DNA of 63,097 nucleotides, taken from the NCBI RefSeq assembly GCF_014050525.1, contig NZ_JACGAG010000013.1, positions 1 through 63,097 of the forward strand, in the 5' to 3' direction. The stretch is from Clostridium sp. cel8 (lineage in GTDB: Bacteria > Bacillota > Clostridia > Clostridiales > Clostridiaceae). A program made the translations under genes and the position numbers. Each line of letters starts with the position of its first letter. The first letter of the stretch is position 1. Below are positions 28,953 to 39,758 of the stretch, in pieces. Below the pieces are notes generated by a model. The model worked only from the letters and a program-made list of their open reading frames with translations, did no database searches and was not told where the DNA came from.

Positions 28953-29010
28953 TACAATATTACCTCCTTCTTTTCGCTTATCTGGCTATTTAAGCCAATA
29001 CCTGCTTATT

Positions 29011-29307
29011 TTACTGCATTCCTTCGAAGAATTCTATTGTTTTACTATCTTCTGTAAGTTTAACAATAGCTTTCTTATAATCTGCTCTCTTTCCTAAGTA
29101 AACTCCTACTCTTTTAGGCTTTCCTATATAATTAGCTGTTTTTACATCTTCTACAGTTACATCAAATACATCTTCTATAGCTTTCTTTATCATTGTTTTT
29201 GTAGCACGCGTATCAACTATAAAGGTGTACTTTTTATCACTCATTGAAGCCATAGTCTTTTCAGTTATAACTGGTCTTCTTATGATATCATAATTTGTAT
29301 ATTTCAT
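29011..29307 (-). CDS. rplW: 50S ribosomal protein L23
   Basis: A 98-residue exit-tunnel protein and docking site for trigger factor and SRP. It carries [11 protein letters not shown] and [16 protein letters not shown]. Its start shares one base with the rplD stop, so translation is coupled. Confidence 0.98.
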   Translation of the reverse strand: MKYTNYDIIRRPVITEKTMASMSDKKYTFIVDTRATKTMIKKAIEDVFDVTVEDVKTANYIGKPKRVGVYLGKRADYKKAIVKLTEDSKTIEFFEGMQ

Positions 29308-29927
29308 TATGCATACACCTCCTCAATCTTAGATACAGCGTCCTTAGTTATCATAAGCTTATCAAATTTTAGTAAATCATACACATTCAAATTATTAACT
29401 GGAATAACTTGAACTCCCTTTATATTTCTTGCTGATCTATATACATTTTGGTTTGATTCTGCCGTAACTATCAATGTTTTCTTTGCTTCAAAAGCATCCA
29501 ATACTTTAACCATATCTTTTGTCTTTGGTGCATCAAAGTTTAAACTATCTAAAACTACAATTTCATCATCTTTAACTTTACTTGTAAGAACAGACAGCAT
29601 TGCTGTTTTCCTAGTTGACTTAGGTACTGAAATTCTATAATCTCTAGGTTTTACTGCAAATACCATACCACCGTGAGTCCACTGTGGAGCTCTTATTGAT
29701 CCCTGTCTTGCTCTACCAGTTCCTTTTTGTCTCCAAGGCTTAATTCCACCTCCAGAAACTTCTGATCTAGTTTTTGCTGACTGAGTTCCTTGTCTTTTGT
29801 TTGCAAGTAATGCTACAACTACTTCATGAACTGCATTCTCGTTAACTTCAACTCCAAATACTTTTTCAGATAAATCTAAATCTCCAACTTTTTTTCCTTC
29901 TTTATTAAATAATCCTACTGTAGGCAT
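29307..29927 (-). CDS. rplD: 50S ribosomal protein L4
   Basis: A 206-residue protein that reaches the exit tunnel and, in some bacteria, represses the S10 operon. The extended loop [16 protein letters not shown] is intact, without the loop deletions associated with macrolide resistance. The long leader before rpsJ is the likely target of any autoregulation. Confidence 0.98.
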   Translation of the reverse strand: MPTVGLFNKEGKKVGDLDLSEKVFGVEVNENAVHEVVVALLANKRQGTQSAKTRSEVSGGGIKPWRQKGTGRARQGSIRAPQWTHGGMVFAVKPRDYRISVPKSTRKTAMLSVLTSKVKDDEIVVLDSLNFDAPKTKDMVKVLDAFEAKKTLIVTAESNQNVYRSARNIKGVQVIPVNNLNVYDLLKFDKLMITKDAVSKIEEVYA

Positions 29928-29952
29928 TCTGTATCCTCCTTTCTACTAAAAA

Positions 29953-30582
29953 TTACGCTTTTATAGTATTTTTTATCATTATAAATCCTCTATTTGGTCC
30001 TGGAACTCCACCTTTTATCAAGATAAGATTCTTCTCAGGAATAACTTTTGCTATTTGTAAATTTAAAATTGTTACATTTTCATTTCCCATATGTCCAGGC
30101 ATTTTCATATTTTTAAATGTTCTTGATGGATCAGATGCTGCACCCATTGAACCAACTGCTCTGTGAAATTTAGAACCATGAGACATAGGTCCTCTTTGAG
30201 CATTCCATCTTTTTATTGTGCCCTGAAATCCCTTTCCCTTTGAGATACCAGAAACATCAACTCTTTCTCCTGCTTCGAAAATATCTGCTTTTATTTCCTG
30301 TCCAACCTCATAAGCACTTATATCTTCAAGTTTAAATTCTTTTACAAATCTCTTTAATGATGCTCCAGCCTTTTTGAAATGTCCTTTAAGTGGCTTATTA
30401 ACAAGCTTTTCTCTAATATCATCAAAGCCTACTTGTATAGCTTCATATCCATCTCTCTCCATAGTCTTTTTTTGCAAAACCACACAAGGTCCTGCTTCAA
30501 CAACAGTAACAGGTACTACCTTTCTATTATCATCAAATATTTGAGTCATACCAAGTTTTCTACCTAATATTGCCTTTTTCAT
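29953..30582 (-). CDS. rplC: 50S ribosomal protein L3
   Basis: A 209-residue assembly initiator. It begins [16 protein letters not shown] and contains the [11 protein letters not shown] and M-S-H-G-S-K-F-H-R blocks that reach the peptidyl-transferase centre. It is the second gene of the S10 operon. Confidence 0.98.
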   Translation of the reverse strand: MKKAILGRKLGMTQIFDDNRKVVPVTVVEAGPCVVLQKKTMERDGYEAIQVGFDDIREKLVNKPLKGHFKKAGASLKRFVKEFKLEDISAYEVGQEIKADIFEAGERVDVSGISKGKGFQGTIKRWNAQRGPMSHGSKFHRAVGSMGAASDPSRTFKNMKMPGHMGNENVTILNLQIAKVIPEKNLILIKGGVPGPNRGFIMIKNTIKA

Positions 30583-30664
30583 TCAATACACCTCCTCAAC
30601 GTATTAGCGGATTACAATAATGCAATCATAACCGTTTGTAATAGTCTAATCTATTACAATAAAA

Positions 30665-30973
30665 TTATAACTTTATTTCTATATCTACTCCTGCAGGCAA
30701 GTCAAGTCTCATAAGAGCATCAACTGTCTTTGGTGATGGACTTATAATGTCTATAAGTCTTTTATGAGTTCTTATTTCAAATTGCTCTCTTGAATCTTTA
30801 TATTTATGTGGAGCTCTAAGTATTGTAACAACATCTTTTTCTGTTGGCAGTGGTACTGGACCTGCCACCTTAGCTCCAGTTGACTTAGCTGTTTTCACAA
30901 TTCTTTCTGAAGACTGATCTAATATGTTATGATCAAAAGCCTTTAATCTTATTCTTATTCTTTGTTTTGCCAT
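30665..30973 (-). CDS. rpsJ: 30S ribosomal protein S10
   Basis: A 102-residue protein of the 30S head that also binds NusB in antitermination. It contains [16 protein letters not shown] and the R-T-H-K-R-L-I-D-I motif. It opens the S10-spc-alpha cluster behind a 210-base structured leader and its own promoter. An 82-base spacer precedes rplC. Confidence 0.98.
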   Translation of the reverse strand: MAKQRIRIRLKAFDHNILDQSSERIVKTAKSTGAKVAGPVPLPTEKDVVTILRAPHKYKDSREQFEIRTHKRLIDIISPSPKTVDALMRLDLPAGVDIEIKL

Positions 30974-31183
30974 TTATATTCCCTCCTTTTCATGCACGCT
31001 ACGCTTCTTTTACGTACAACAGCGGACACATTCTGTAAACTGTTCCTGGTGTTTCATTTAATTTTACGCAGAAAAGTACACTACAGAAGCACCGTCATCT
31101 GGTTCAACGACCTAGACTGTTCATTCAAGAATTACCCGGAAGCCCGGCAACCTCTTGCTTCATCACTGTTATAACAATACAAC
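30974..31183 (-). promoter_or_regulatory. Structured 5' leader of the S10 operon
   Basis: About 210 bases between the rpsJ promoter and start are far richer in G and C than the surrounding spacers and hold several hairpins. These include CCGG arms at 31136-31139/31144-31147 and AACAG/CTGTT arms at 31018-31022/31040-31044. No reading frame explains them. The place matches the L4-responsive S10 leaders known from other bacteria. No covariance search was possible. Confidence 0.6.
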
Positions 31184-31189
31184 TTCTTA

Positions 31190-31218
31190 ATTATACTATA
31201 TATATTTTCATTTTACAA
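31190..31218 (-). promoter_or_regulatory. Promoter of the S10 operon
   Basis: On the minus strand TTGTAA (31213-31218) and TATAAT (31190-31195) are 17 bases apart. The promoter lies between the tuf terminator and the S10 leader, so the cluster starts independently of tuf. Confidence 0.75.
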
Positions 31219-31251
31219 GTATAAAATATATGACAAATAAAATATTTTATA

Positions 31252-31283
31252 AAAAAAGGAAAGAGCGTCCTCTTTCCTTTTTT
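31252..31283 (-). terminator. Terminator of the fusA-tuf operon
   Basis: Arms GGAAAGAG and CTCTTTCC, extended by A6 and T6, form a 14-pair stem with a four-base loop. The run of T on the minus strand makes it a textbook intrinsic terminator. It lies 80 bases after the tuf stop. Confidence 0.92.
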
Positions 31284-31362
31284 ACTTGTATATAATTTAT
31301 AAAGTCAAGTCCTATTCTTATATAATAATAAAGTAACAGGCTTATTAATGTACTAACATAAA

Positions 31363-32556
31363 TTACTCAACAATTTTAGTAACAACACCTGAACCAACTG
31401 TTCTTCCGCCTTCTCTTATTGCAAATCTCAATCCTTCGTGCATTGCTACTGGTGTTATAAGCTCTACATTCATATCTATGTGATCTCCTGGCATTACCAT
31501 TTCTGTTCCTTCTGGTAATGTTATTGATCCTGTTACGTCTGTTGTTCTAAAATAAAACTGTGGTCTATATCCATTAAAAAATGGTGTATGTCTTCCGCCT
31601 TCTTCTTTCTTCAATACATATACCTGGCCTACAAATTTCTTGTGTGGATGTACTGTACCTGGATGTGCTAAAACCTGACCTCTTTCTACTTCTTCTCTCT
31701 GTATTCCTCTTAACAATACTCCTATGTTATCTCCTGCCATTGCCTGGTCAAGAATCTTTCTAAACATTTCTACTCCTGTACATACTGTCTTCTTCTTATC
31801 TTCTTTAAGTCCTACTATCTCTAATTCGTCCCCTACTTTCAATACTCCTGTTTCTACTCTTCCTGTTGCAACTGTTCCTCTTCCTGTTATTGTGAATATA
31901 TCCTCTATTGGCATCAAAAATGGCTTATCTGTTGGTCTTTCTGGTGTTGGTATATATTCATCTACTGCATTCATTAATTCATATATACATTTTGTTGCTT
32001 CTTTATCATCTGGGTTCTCTAATGCCTTTAATGCACTTCCTACTATTATTGGAACATCATCTCCTGGGAATCCATATTCATTTAATAATTCCCTTACTTC
32101 CATTTCTACTAATTCTATTAACTCTGGATCATCTACTTGATCTGATTTATTTAAAAATACTACTATATACTGAACTCCTACTCTGCTTGCTAGTAGTATA
32201 TGTTCTCTTGTCTGTGGCATTGGACCATCTGCTGCACTTACTACTAGGATTGCTCCATCCATTTGTGCTGCCCCTGTTATCATATTCTTTACATAGTCTG
32301 CATGTCCTGGACAGTCTACATGTGCATAATGTCTTTTTTCTGTCTCATACTCTACATGTGCTGTATTTATTGTTATTCCTCTCTCTTTTTCTTCTGGTGC
32401 CTTATCTATTTCATCATACTTTGTTTCTGCTGCCTTTCCTTCTTTTGCTAATATTGTTGTTATTGCTGCTGTCAATGTTGTCTTCCCATGATCTACATGC
32501 CCTATTGTTCCTATGTTTACATGTGGCTTTGTTCTCTCAAATTTTTCTTTTGACAT
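31363..32556 (-). CDS. tuf: Elongation factor Tu, copy 1
   Basis: A 397-residue GTPase that brings aminoacyl-tRNA to the ribosome. G1 is G-H-V-D-H-G-K-T, the switch-II D-C-P-G-H motif and the N-K-S-D motif (N-K-C-D in many species) are present. It is the last gene of the str-type operon after fusA. The coding sequence and the ribosome site are the same as the copy at 47359-48552; identity ends within a few bases outside the frame, which points to gene conversion. Confidence 0.99.
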   Translation of the reverse strand: MSKEKFERTKPHVNIGTIGHVDHGKTTLTAAITTILAKEGKAAETKYDEIDKAPEEKERGITINTAHVEYETEKRHYAHVDCPGHADYVKNMITGAAQMDGAILVVSAADGPMPQTREHILLASRVGVQYIVVFLNKSDQVDDPELIELVEMEVRELLNEYGFPGDDVPIIVGSALKALENPDDKEATKCIYELMNAVDEYIPTPERPTDKPFLMPIEDIFTITGRGTVATGRVETGVLKVGDELEIVGLKEDKKKTVCTGVEMFRKILDQAMAGDNIGVLLRGIQREEVERGQVLAHPGTVHPHKKFVGQVYVLKKEEGGRHTPFFNGYRPQFYFRTTDVTGSITLPEGTEMVMPGDHIDMNVELITPVAMHEGLRFAIREGGRTVGSGVVTKIVE

Positions 32557-32596
32557 TTTATTTCTTCCTCCTTAAAATAAACTAATATGATTTAAA

Positions 32597-34666
32597 CTAG
32601 CTATTTCTTTCTCCAGCGATTTTTTCTTGAATACTCTTAGGTACTTCTTCATAATGATCAAATGTCATAGTATAAACTCCTCTACCTTGTGTTCTTGATC
32701 TCAACACAGTAGCATAACCAAACATTTCGGAAAGTGGTACAAACGCTCTGATAATCTGAGCTCCTGACCTTTGATCCATTCCTTCAATTCTTCCTCTTCT
32801 TGAATTTATGTCTCCCATTACATCACCCATATATTCTTCTGGCACTGTAACTTCAACTTTCATAGTAGGTTCAAGTAAAACTGGATCTGCTTTTTGCATA
32901 GCATTCTTAAACGCCATAGATGCTGCAACTTTAAATGCCATCTCAGATGAATCTACATCATGATATGATCCATCATACAGTTTTACTTTAAAGTTTATAA
33001 CAGGATATCCAGCTATTATACCGCTCTTTGCTGCTTCCTGTATTCCATTATCAATAGGTCCAATATATTCTTTTGGAATAGCTCCACCTACTATTGCATT
33101 TTCAAATTTATATCCATCTTCTGAAGGCGACATCTCTATCAAGCAATGACCATACTGTCCATGTCCACCAGACTGTCTTATAAATTTACCTTCTGCCTTA
33201 ACAGCTTTCCTAATAGTTTCCTTATAAGCAACTTGAGGTTTACCTACATTACATTCCACCTTAAACTCCCTTTGAAGTCTGTCAACAATTATTTCAAGAT
33301 GAAGTTCTCCCATACCAGATATAATTGTCTGTCCTGTTTCATGATTAGTATAAGTTTTAAATGTAGGATCCTCTTCTGCTAATTTAGCAAGTGCTATTCC
33401 CATTTTTTCCTGTCCGGCTTTGGTCTTAGGCTCAATTGCTACATCTATAACCGGTTCAGGGAATTCCATACTTTCTAATACTATAGGATTATTTTCATCA
33501 CAAAGTGTATTACCTGTAGTAGTTTCTTTCAATCCAACTATAGCACCTAAATCTCCTGCATGAAGCTCATCAATTTCCTGTCTATGATTTGAATGCATTT
33601 TTACAAGTCTAGCAATTCTCTCTTTTTTTCCTTTAGTTGAATTGTATACATAACTACCACTCTTCATAACACCTGAATAAACTCTTGTAAATGCAAGTTT
33701 ACCTATAAATGGATCAGTTGCTATTTTAAATGCTAATGCTGCTAGTGGTTCATTATCATCAGCTGGCCTCTCAGCTTCTTCTCCCGTTTCTGGGTTAGTA
33801 CCTTTTATAGCTGGAATATCAAGAGGTGATGGCATAAATTGTACTATTGCATCTATCATTGGCTGTACACCTTTATTTTTATAAGATGACCCACATAAAA
33901 CAGGTACTATTTTATTTGAAATAACACCTTTTCTAAGAGTTGATACTATTTCATCTTCGCTCAATTCTTCTCCATCAAGATATTTCATCATCAAATCTTC
34001 ATCTAACTCAACTACGGCTTCAATTAAAGCAGTTCTATACTCTTCAGCTTTATCTTTTAAATCTTCAGGTATTTCTACTTCATCCATAACTGTTCCTAAA
34101 TCATCTTCATATATAATAGCCTCATTTTTTATAAGGTCAACTACACCTTTAAATTCATTTTCAGAACCTATTGGTATTTGAATAGGAACAGCATTACAGT
34201 GAAGTCTATCTCTCAATGTGTTGATACACATATAAAAATCTGCTCCAATAGAATCCATTTTATTTACATAAACCATTCTTGGTACTCCATAATTATCTGC
34301 CTGCCTCCAAACAGTTTCTGTCTGAGGCTCAACCCCACTCTTAGCATCCAATACAGTAACAGCACCATCTAAAACTCTTAATGATCTTTCAACTTCAACA
34401 GTAAAATCCACATGCCCTGGTGTATCTATTATATTTATTGCATAACCTTTCCATTTACAAAATGTAGCAGCTGAAGTTATAGTTATTCCTCGTTCCTGCT
34501 CTTGGGCCATCCAGTCCATAGTAGCTTCACCATCGTGTACTTCTCCTATTTTATGAGTTTTACCTGTATAGAAAAGTATACGTTCTGTAGTGGTAGTCTT
34601 TCCAGCATCTATATGTGCCATTATTCCAATATTACGGAATTTTTCCAATGGATATTCTCTTGCCAC
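32597..34666 (-). CDS. fusA: Elongation factor G
   Basis: A 689-residue translocase GTPase. The G1 motif [13 protein letters not shown] and N-K-M-D are visible, followed by the five-domain layout of EF-G. The start is taken as GTG 34666 after GAGGAGG, giving [10 protein letters not shown]; the frame upstream of it has no ribosome site. It lies between rpsG and tuf. Confidence 0.98.
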   Translation of the reverse strand: MAREYPLEKFRNIGIMAHIDAGKTTTTERILFYTGKTHKIGEVHDGEATMDWMAQEQERGITITSAATFCKWKGYAINIIDTPGHVDFTVEVERSLRVLDGAVTVLDAKSGVEPQTETVWRQADNYGVPRMVYVNKMDSIGADFYMCINTLRDRLHCNAVPIQIPIGSENEFKGVVDLIKNEAIIYEDDLGTVMDEVEIPEDLKDKAEEYRTALIEAVVELDEDLMMKYLDGEELSEDEIVSTLRKGVISNKIVPVLCGSSYKNKGVQPMIDAIVQFMPSPLDIPAIKGTNPETGEEAERPADDNEPLAALAFKIATDPFIGKLAFTRVYSGVMKSGSYVYNSTKGKKERIARLVKMHSNHRQEIDELHAGDLGAIVGLKETTTGNTLCDENNPIVLESMEFPEPVIDVAIEPKTKAGQEKMGIALAKLAEEDPTFKTYTNHETGQTIISGMGELHLEIIVDRLQREFKVECNVGKPQVAYKETIRKAVKAEGKFIRQSGGHGQYGHCLIEMSPSEDGYKFENAIVGGAIPKEYIGPIDNGIQEAAKSGIIAGYPVINFKVKLYDGSYHDVDSSEMAFKVAASMAFKNAMQKADPVLLEPTMKVEVTVPEEYMGDVMGDINSRRGRIEGMDQRSGAQIIRAFVPLSEMFGYATVLRSRTQGRGVYTMTFDHYEEVPKSIQEKIAGERNS

Positions 34667-34743
34667 TTCTTCTTCCTCCTCACAAATGTAATTTTTAATT
34701 TGACAAAACTGTTTTAGTAAAACCACCAAAACAGTTTTGAATA

Positions 34744-35235
<492 letters not shown>

Positions 35236-35252
35236 TTAAATTTAAGTTCATA

Positions 35253-35295
35253 GGTACTCGATTACCTAGTAAGTAATCGCAAAGCGCTTTGTACT
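35253..35295 (-). promoter_or_regulatory. Nested hairpins in rpsL-rpsG spacer
   Basis: A perfect 7-base stem CGATTAC/GTAATCG (35259-35265/35273-35279) is next to a 10-base palindrome (35281-35290), and outer GTAC arms (35254-35257, 35291-35294) can close both. This spacer is where S7 binds its own mRNA in enterobacteria. A regulatory role here is inferred. Confidence 0.35.
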
Positions 35296-35377
35296 CTTGT
35301 AAAACAATTTATAACAATTATTGTTAATCTATATAAATGCTGAATACATCGCACTAATTTACTTTAATTTTTCAAGA

Positions 35378-35755
35378 CTATTTTTGTTTTGGTTTTTTTG
35401 CACCATATTTTGATCTTGCCTGCTGTCTATCAGCTACACCTGCAGAATCTAAAGCTCCTCTTACAATATGGTATCTTACACCTGGAAGATCTTTTACTCT
35501 TCCACCTCTTATTAGAACAACACTGTGTTCTTGAAGATTGTGACCTATACCTGGAATGTATGAAGTTACTTCATATCCATTTACCAATCTAACCCTAGCT
35601 ATTTTTCTAAGTGCTGAGTTAGGTTTCTTAGGTGTAGTAGTCTTAACGACTGTACAAACTCCTCTTTTCTGAGGGCATTCCTTTAATGCTGGTGCTTGTG
35701 ATTTTGCACTTGATGTCTTTCTCCCTTTTCTAACTAATTGACTTATTGTTGGCAT
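35378..35755 (-). CDS. rpsL: 30S ribosomal protein S12
   Basis: A 125-residue decoding-centre protein. The [10 protein letters not shown] and G-R-V-K-D-L-P-G-V segments, the sites of streptomycin resistance changes, are of wild-type form. It follows the L7Ae-like gene by about 98 bases. Confidence 0.98.
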   Translation of the reverse strand: MPTISQLVRKGRKTSSAKSQAPALKECPQKRGVCTVVKTTTPKKPNSALRKIARVRLVNGYEVTSYIPGIGHNLQEHSVVLIRGGRVKDLPGVRYHIVRGALDSAGVADRQQARSKYGAKKPKQK

Positions 35756-35853
35756 ACTTTACACCTCCTTTTAATTTAACTAATACATTTACTTGAATGT
35801 TAAAATAAGTAAATTTTGATTTATATTAAATATCTTGAAAACTAATTAAAAAA

Positions 35854-36093
35854 CTACTTAAGCAATGCTGCAGTCGAAGAACCTACATTTATTCCACATA
35901 ACTTACCTAACTCTTTCATAGTGTCTACATATACAACCTCTAAGGAATTATCTTCAATTAACTCTTCCAATGAACGTTTTAGGTCATCATCAGCATCTTT
36001 AGCTATATATACAGTTTTTGCCATATTATTTTTAATAGCTTTTTTTGTCTGTTTTAAACCTACAACTTTTTTTCCTTTAAGCCTGTAAATCAT
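35854..36093 (-). CDS. L7Ae-family kink-turn RNA-binding protein
   Basis: A 79-residue protein of the L7Ae/L30e fold (YbxF-type in Bacillus), which binds kink-turn RNA. It has G-L-K-Q-T-K-K-A-I-K-N, the Y-I-A-K-D-A-D-D-D strand and the C-terminal G-I-N-V-G-S-S-T-A segment. It sits between rpoC and rpsL as in most Firmicutes and is the first gene after the promoter at 36165-36193. A hairpin in its leader could be a target. Confidence 0.88.
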   Translation of the reverse strand: MIYRLKGKKVVGLKQTKKAIKNNMAKTVYIAKDADDDLKRSLEELIEDNSLEVVYVDTMKELGKLCGINVGSSTAALLK

Positions 36094-36121
36094 AAACCTA
36101 TTTCCTCCCTTACAGTGTTAT

Positions 36122-36147
36122 AGAGACAAAGGATAGACTTTGCCTCT
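36122..36147 (-). promoter_or_regulatory. Leader hairpin before L7Ae-like gene
   Basis: Ten-base arms (36122-36131 and 36138-36147) pair with one G-U wobble and a six-base loop, inside the transcribed leader of the L7Ae-like gene. It is close to the ribosome site (31 bases). A kink-turn internal loop is not obvious, so direct self-recognition is only a possibility. Confidence 0.4.
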
Positions 36148-36164
36148 TAAAAACACATAGCTGT

Positions 36165-36193
36165 ATTTTATCATTTTAGTGTTGTTATGTCAA
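36165..36193 (-). promoter_or_regulatory. Promoter of L7Ae-rpsL-rpsG-fusA-tuf operon
   Basis: On the minus strand TTGACA (36188-36193) and TAAAAT (36165-36170) are spaced by 17 bases, in the gap after rpoC. Transcription starts near 36158. Confidence 0.85.
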
Positions 36194-36204
36194 TAAATTA
36201 TATA

Positions 36205-39200
36205 CTAAGCTTCTTTCTTATCTTCATCTTCTTCGCTGCTAGACTTTACTCCAGGGTCTACTTTTATAGATCTATATCTCATCATTCCAGTTCCTGCTGG
36301 AATAAGTTTACCTATGATGACATTTTCTTTTAGTCCAAGAAGTGGATCCACCTTACCTTTTATAGCTGCATCAGTAAGTACTCTAGTAGTTTCTTGGAAT
36401 GAAGCAGCTGATAAAAATGAATCTGTAGCAAGTGCAGCTTTAGTTATACCAAGAAGTGCTACTCTTCCTTCAGCTGGCTTTCCACCATTTTTAGTAACTT
36501 TCTCATTTTCTTCTTGGAAATCAAATATATCAATCATTGTTCCAGGCAAAAGATCAGTATCTCCTGAATCTTCTATCTTTACTTTTCTAGTCATTTGTCT
36601 TATTACAACTTCAAGATGTTTATCATTTATATCAACTCCTTGAAGTCTATAAACCTTTTGTACTTCAGATAAAAGATAATTTTTTACTCCTTGCACACCC
36701 TTTATTCTAAGAATATCATGAGGATTAACAGATCCTTCAGTTATTTCATCCCCAGCACTTATATATTCTCCATCTGATACTTTAATTCTTGCTCCAAATG
36801 GAATATCATAACTTACTTCTTCTCCGTTATCTGAAACGACTGAAATTGTTCTCTTCTTTTTAGTCTTTTCCATCTTAACAACACCAGATACCTCACTGAT
36901 TATTGCAAGACCTTTTGGCTTTCTAGCTTCAAATAATTCTTCTACTCTTGGAAGTCCCTGTGTTATATCAGATCCTGCAACTCCACCTGTATGGAATGTT
37001 CTCATTGTAAGCTGTGTACCAGGTTCTCCTATACTTTGAGCTGCTATTATTCCTACAGACTCACCTATCTCAATCTTCTTTGCAGTTGCCATATTCATTC
37101 CATAACATTTAGCACATACACCATGCCTAGACTTACATGTAAATACAGATCTTATCTTTACTTTTTTAATACCTAAATTTTCTATTTTATTTGCAATCTT
37201 GGCATCCATATAACTATCTCTTGCTACAATTAGCTCTCCAGTATTAGGATCTTTAATATCTTCAGCAGAATACCTTCCTGTCAGTCTTTCAGATAAACTT
37301 TCTATAACCTCATTTCCTTCTTTTATTTCAGAAACTTCGTATCCCTCATGAGTTCCACAATCTTCTTCTCTTACTATAACATCTTGACTTACATCTACTA
37401 ATCTTCTTGTAAGATATCCTGAATCTGCAGTTTTAAGTGCTGTATCAGCATTACCCTTTCTAGCTCCATGAGTTGAGATAAAGTACTCAAGCACATCCAA
37501 TCCTTCTCTAAATGATGATCTAATTGGAAGTTCTATTATTTTTCCTGAAGGATTTGCCATAAGTCCTCTCATACCAGCAAGTTGCTTAATCTGACTTTTA
37601 GAACCTCTAGCACCAGAATCTGCCATCATGAATATTGGATTGAAAGTATCCAGATTGTTCATAAGTTCATCAGCAACATCTTCTGTAGTTTTAGTCCATT
37701 TTTCTATAACCCTTTGATATCTTTCATCTTCAGATATAAATCCTCTTCTATACATCTTTTCTATCTTATCAACAGCTAAATCAGACTCACTAAGAAGCCT
37801 TTTCTTTGCCTCTGGAACTACCATATCTGAAGTAGAAACAGTTATACCGCTTATAGTAGAATAATGATACCCTCTTGCCTTTATTTTATCAAGCATTATT
37901 GAAGTTTTAGTAGCACCATGTTTCATATAACATCTATTTATTATTTTACCTAAATTCTTTTTAGCTACTAAAAAATCAATTTCCAATTTAAATTTATTTT
38001 CTGGCTTACTTCTATCTACAAATCCTAAATCTTGTGGTATTGATTCGTTAAATATAAGCTTTCCAGGAGTAGTTTCAATTATACCACTTATAGTCTTTCC
38101 ATCTTCAACTTTAGTCATTTTGACTTTAATTTTTGCATGTATATTAATCTGCTTAAGTTGATAAGCCATTATTACTTCATCAGGAGATGAGAACATTCTT
38201 CCCTCGCCTTTTACTCCATCTTCTGTTATTGTTAAATAATAAGATCCAAGTACCATATCTTGCGTAGGTACAACTACAGGCTTACCGTCTGATGGCTTCA
38301 ATATATTATGTGCAGCAAGCATTAGAAATCTAGCTTCAGATTGTGCTTCAACTGAAAGAGGTACATGTACAGCCATCTGATCACCATCAAAATCTGCATT
38401 ATATGCGGTACATGCAAGTGGATGTAATTTTATAGCCTTTCCTTCCACAAGCACAGGTTGAAACGCTTGAATTCCTAATCTATGAAGAGTTGGAGCACGA
38501 TTTAAAAGTACTGGATGATCTGATATTACTTCTTCTAATACATCCCATACTTGAGTTTGAACTCTCTCAACCATCCTTTTTGCACTTTTTATATTATGTG
38601 CCATCCCACTTTCAACTAACTTTTTCATGACAAATGGTTTAAATAGTTCCAATGCCATTTCTTTTGGAAGGCCACATTGATACATTTTGAGTTCAGGTCC
38701 TACAACTATAACCGAACGCCCTGAATAGTCAACACGTTTTCCAAGCAAGTTCTGCCTAAATCTTCCTTGTTTTCCTTTTAACATATCTGATAATGATTTT
38801 AACGGTCTATTTCCTGGTCCAGTTACTGGTCTTCCTCGCCTTCCATTATCTATAAGTGCATCTACTGCCTCTTGGAGCATTCTTTTTTCATTTCTAACTA
38901 TTATATCTGGTGCTCCCAAATCAAGAAGCTTTTTTAATCTATTATTTCTATTTATAACTCTTCTATAAAGATCATTTAAATCTGATGTAGCAAATCTGCC
39001 ACCATCCAATTGAACCATAGGTCTTAAATCAGGTGGAATAACAGGTATTACATCAAGTATCATCCAAGATGGATTATTACCAGATTTCCTAAAGGACTCT
39101 ACAACTTCCAGTCTTCTTATTATTCTCACTTTTTTTTGACCCGTACTAACTTTAAGATCTCCCTTCAATTCAGCTGAAAGTTGATCCAAATCTATTTCCT

Positions 39201-39741
39201 CTAATAATTTCTTAATAGACTCAGCTCCCATTCCTGCTACAAAAGTTCCATCGCCAAATTTATCAAGAGCCTCTCTATATTCTTTTTCATTTAAAAGCTG
39301 TTTTTTTAACAAAGGAGTTTTTTTAGGATCTAGTACTACATAAGATGCAAAATACAGTACCTTTTCTAGAGCTCTTGGTGACATATCAAGTATAAGACCC
39401 ATTCTAGATGGGATACCCTTAAAATACCATATATGTGATACAGGTGCTGCAAGTTCAATATGTCCCATTCTCTCACGTCTTACTTTCGCTTTAGTTACCT
39501 CTACACCACATCTATCGCATACTATTCCTTTATACCTTATTCTCTTATATTTACCACAGTGACATTCCCAGTCTTTTGTCGGTCCAAATATTCTCTCACA
39601 AAACAATCCATCTTTTTCAGGTTTTAATGTCCTATAATTTATAGTTTCAGGTTTTTTAACTTCACCTCTTGACCATTCTCTTATTTTTTCTGGAGAAGCT
39701 AGACCTATTTGCATTGCATCAAAATTATTTAATTCAAACAA
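36205..39741 (-). CDS. rpoC: DNA-directed RNA polymerase beta-prime subunit
   Basis: A 1178-residue catalytic subunit. The N-terminal zinc site (C-H-C-G-K-Y and C-D-R-C-G), the active-site loop [10 protein letters not shown] that holds the catalytic magnesium, and the trigger-loop region with [16 protein letters not shown] are all present. The second zinc site (C-G-T and C-x6-C-x2-C) lies near residue 870. It follows rpoB by 17 bases. Confidence 0.99.
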   Translation of the reverse strand: MFELNNFDAMQIGLASPEKIREWSRGEVKKPETINYRTLKPEKDGLFCERIFGPTKDWECHCGKYKRIRYKGIVCDRCGVEVTKAKVRRERMGHIELAAPVSHIWYFKGIPSRMGLILDMSPRALEKVLYFASYVVLDPKKTPLLKKQLLNEKEYREALDKFGDGTFVAGMGAESIKKLLEEIDLDQLSAELKGDLKVSTGQKKVRIIRRLEVVESFRKSGNNPSWMILDVIPVIPPDLRPMVQLDGGRFATSDLNDLYRRVINRNNRLKKLLDLGAPDIIVRNEKRMLQEAVDALIDNGRRGRPVTGPGNRPLKSLSDMLKGKQGRFRQNLLGKRVDYSGRSVIVVGPELKMYQCGLPKEMALELFKPFVMKKLVESGMAHNIKSAKRMVERVQTQVWDVLEEVISDHPVLLNRAPTLHRLGIQAFQPVLVEGKAIKLHPLACTAYNADFDGDQMAVHVPLSVEAQSEARFLMLAAHNILKPSDGKPVVVPTQDMVLGSYYLTITEDGVKGEGRMFSSPDEVIMAYQLKQINIHAKIKVKMTKVEDGKTISGIIETTPGKLIFNESIPQDLGFVDRSKPENKFKLEIDFLVAKKNLGKIINRCYMKHGATKTSIMLDKIKARGYHYSTISGITVSTSDMVVPEAKKRLLSESDLAVDKIEKMYRRGFISEDERYQRVIEKWTKTTEDVADELMNNLDTFNPIFMMADSGARGSKSQIKQLAGMRGLMANPSGKIIELPIRSSFREGLDVLEYFISTHGARKGNADTALKTADSGYLTRRLVDVSQDVIVREEDCGTHEGYEVSEIKEGNEVIESLSERLTGRYSAEDIKDPNTGELIVARDSYMDAKIANKIENLGIKKVKIRSVFTCKSRHGVCAKCYGMNMATAKKIEIGESVGIIAAQSIGEPGTQLTMRTFHTGGVAGSDITQGLPRVEELFEARKPKGLAIISEVSGVVKMEKTKKKRTISVVSDNGEEVSYDIPFGARIKVSDGEYISAGDEITEGSVNPHDILRIKGVQGVKNYLLSEVQKVYRLQGVDINDKHLEVVIRQMTRKVKIEDSGDTDLLPGTMIDIFDFQEENEKVTKNGGKPAEGRVALLGITKAALATDSFLSAASFQETTRVLTDAAIKGKVDPLLGLKENVIIGKLIPAGTGMMRYRSIKVDPGVKSSSEEDEDKKEA

Positions 39742-39758
39742 GGGTACATCCTCCCTTC

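Noticed and set aside
31908-32585. 225-residue leucine-rich frame on the plus strand, repeated at 47904-48596
   Set aside because: It is the antisense of tuf in both copies; the leucine/histidine-rich composition is that of a shadow frame and there is no ribosome site.
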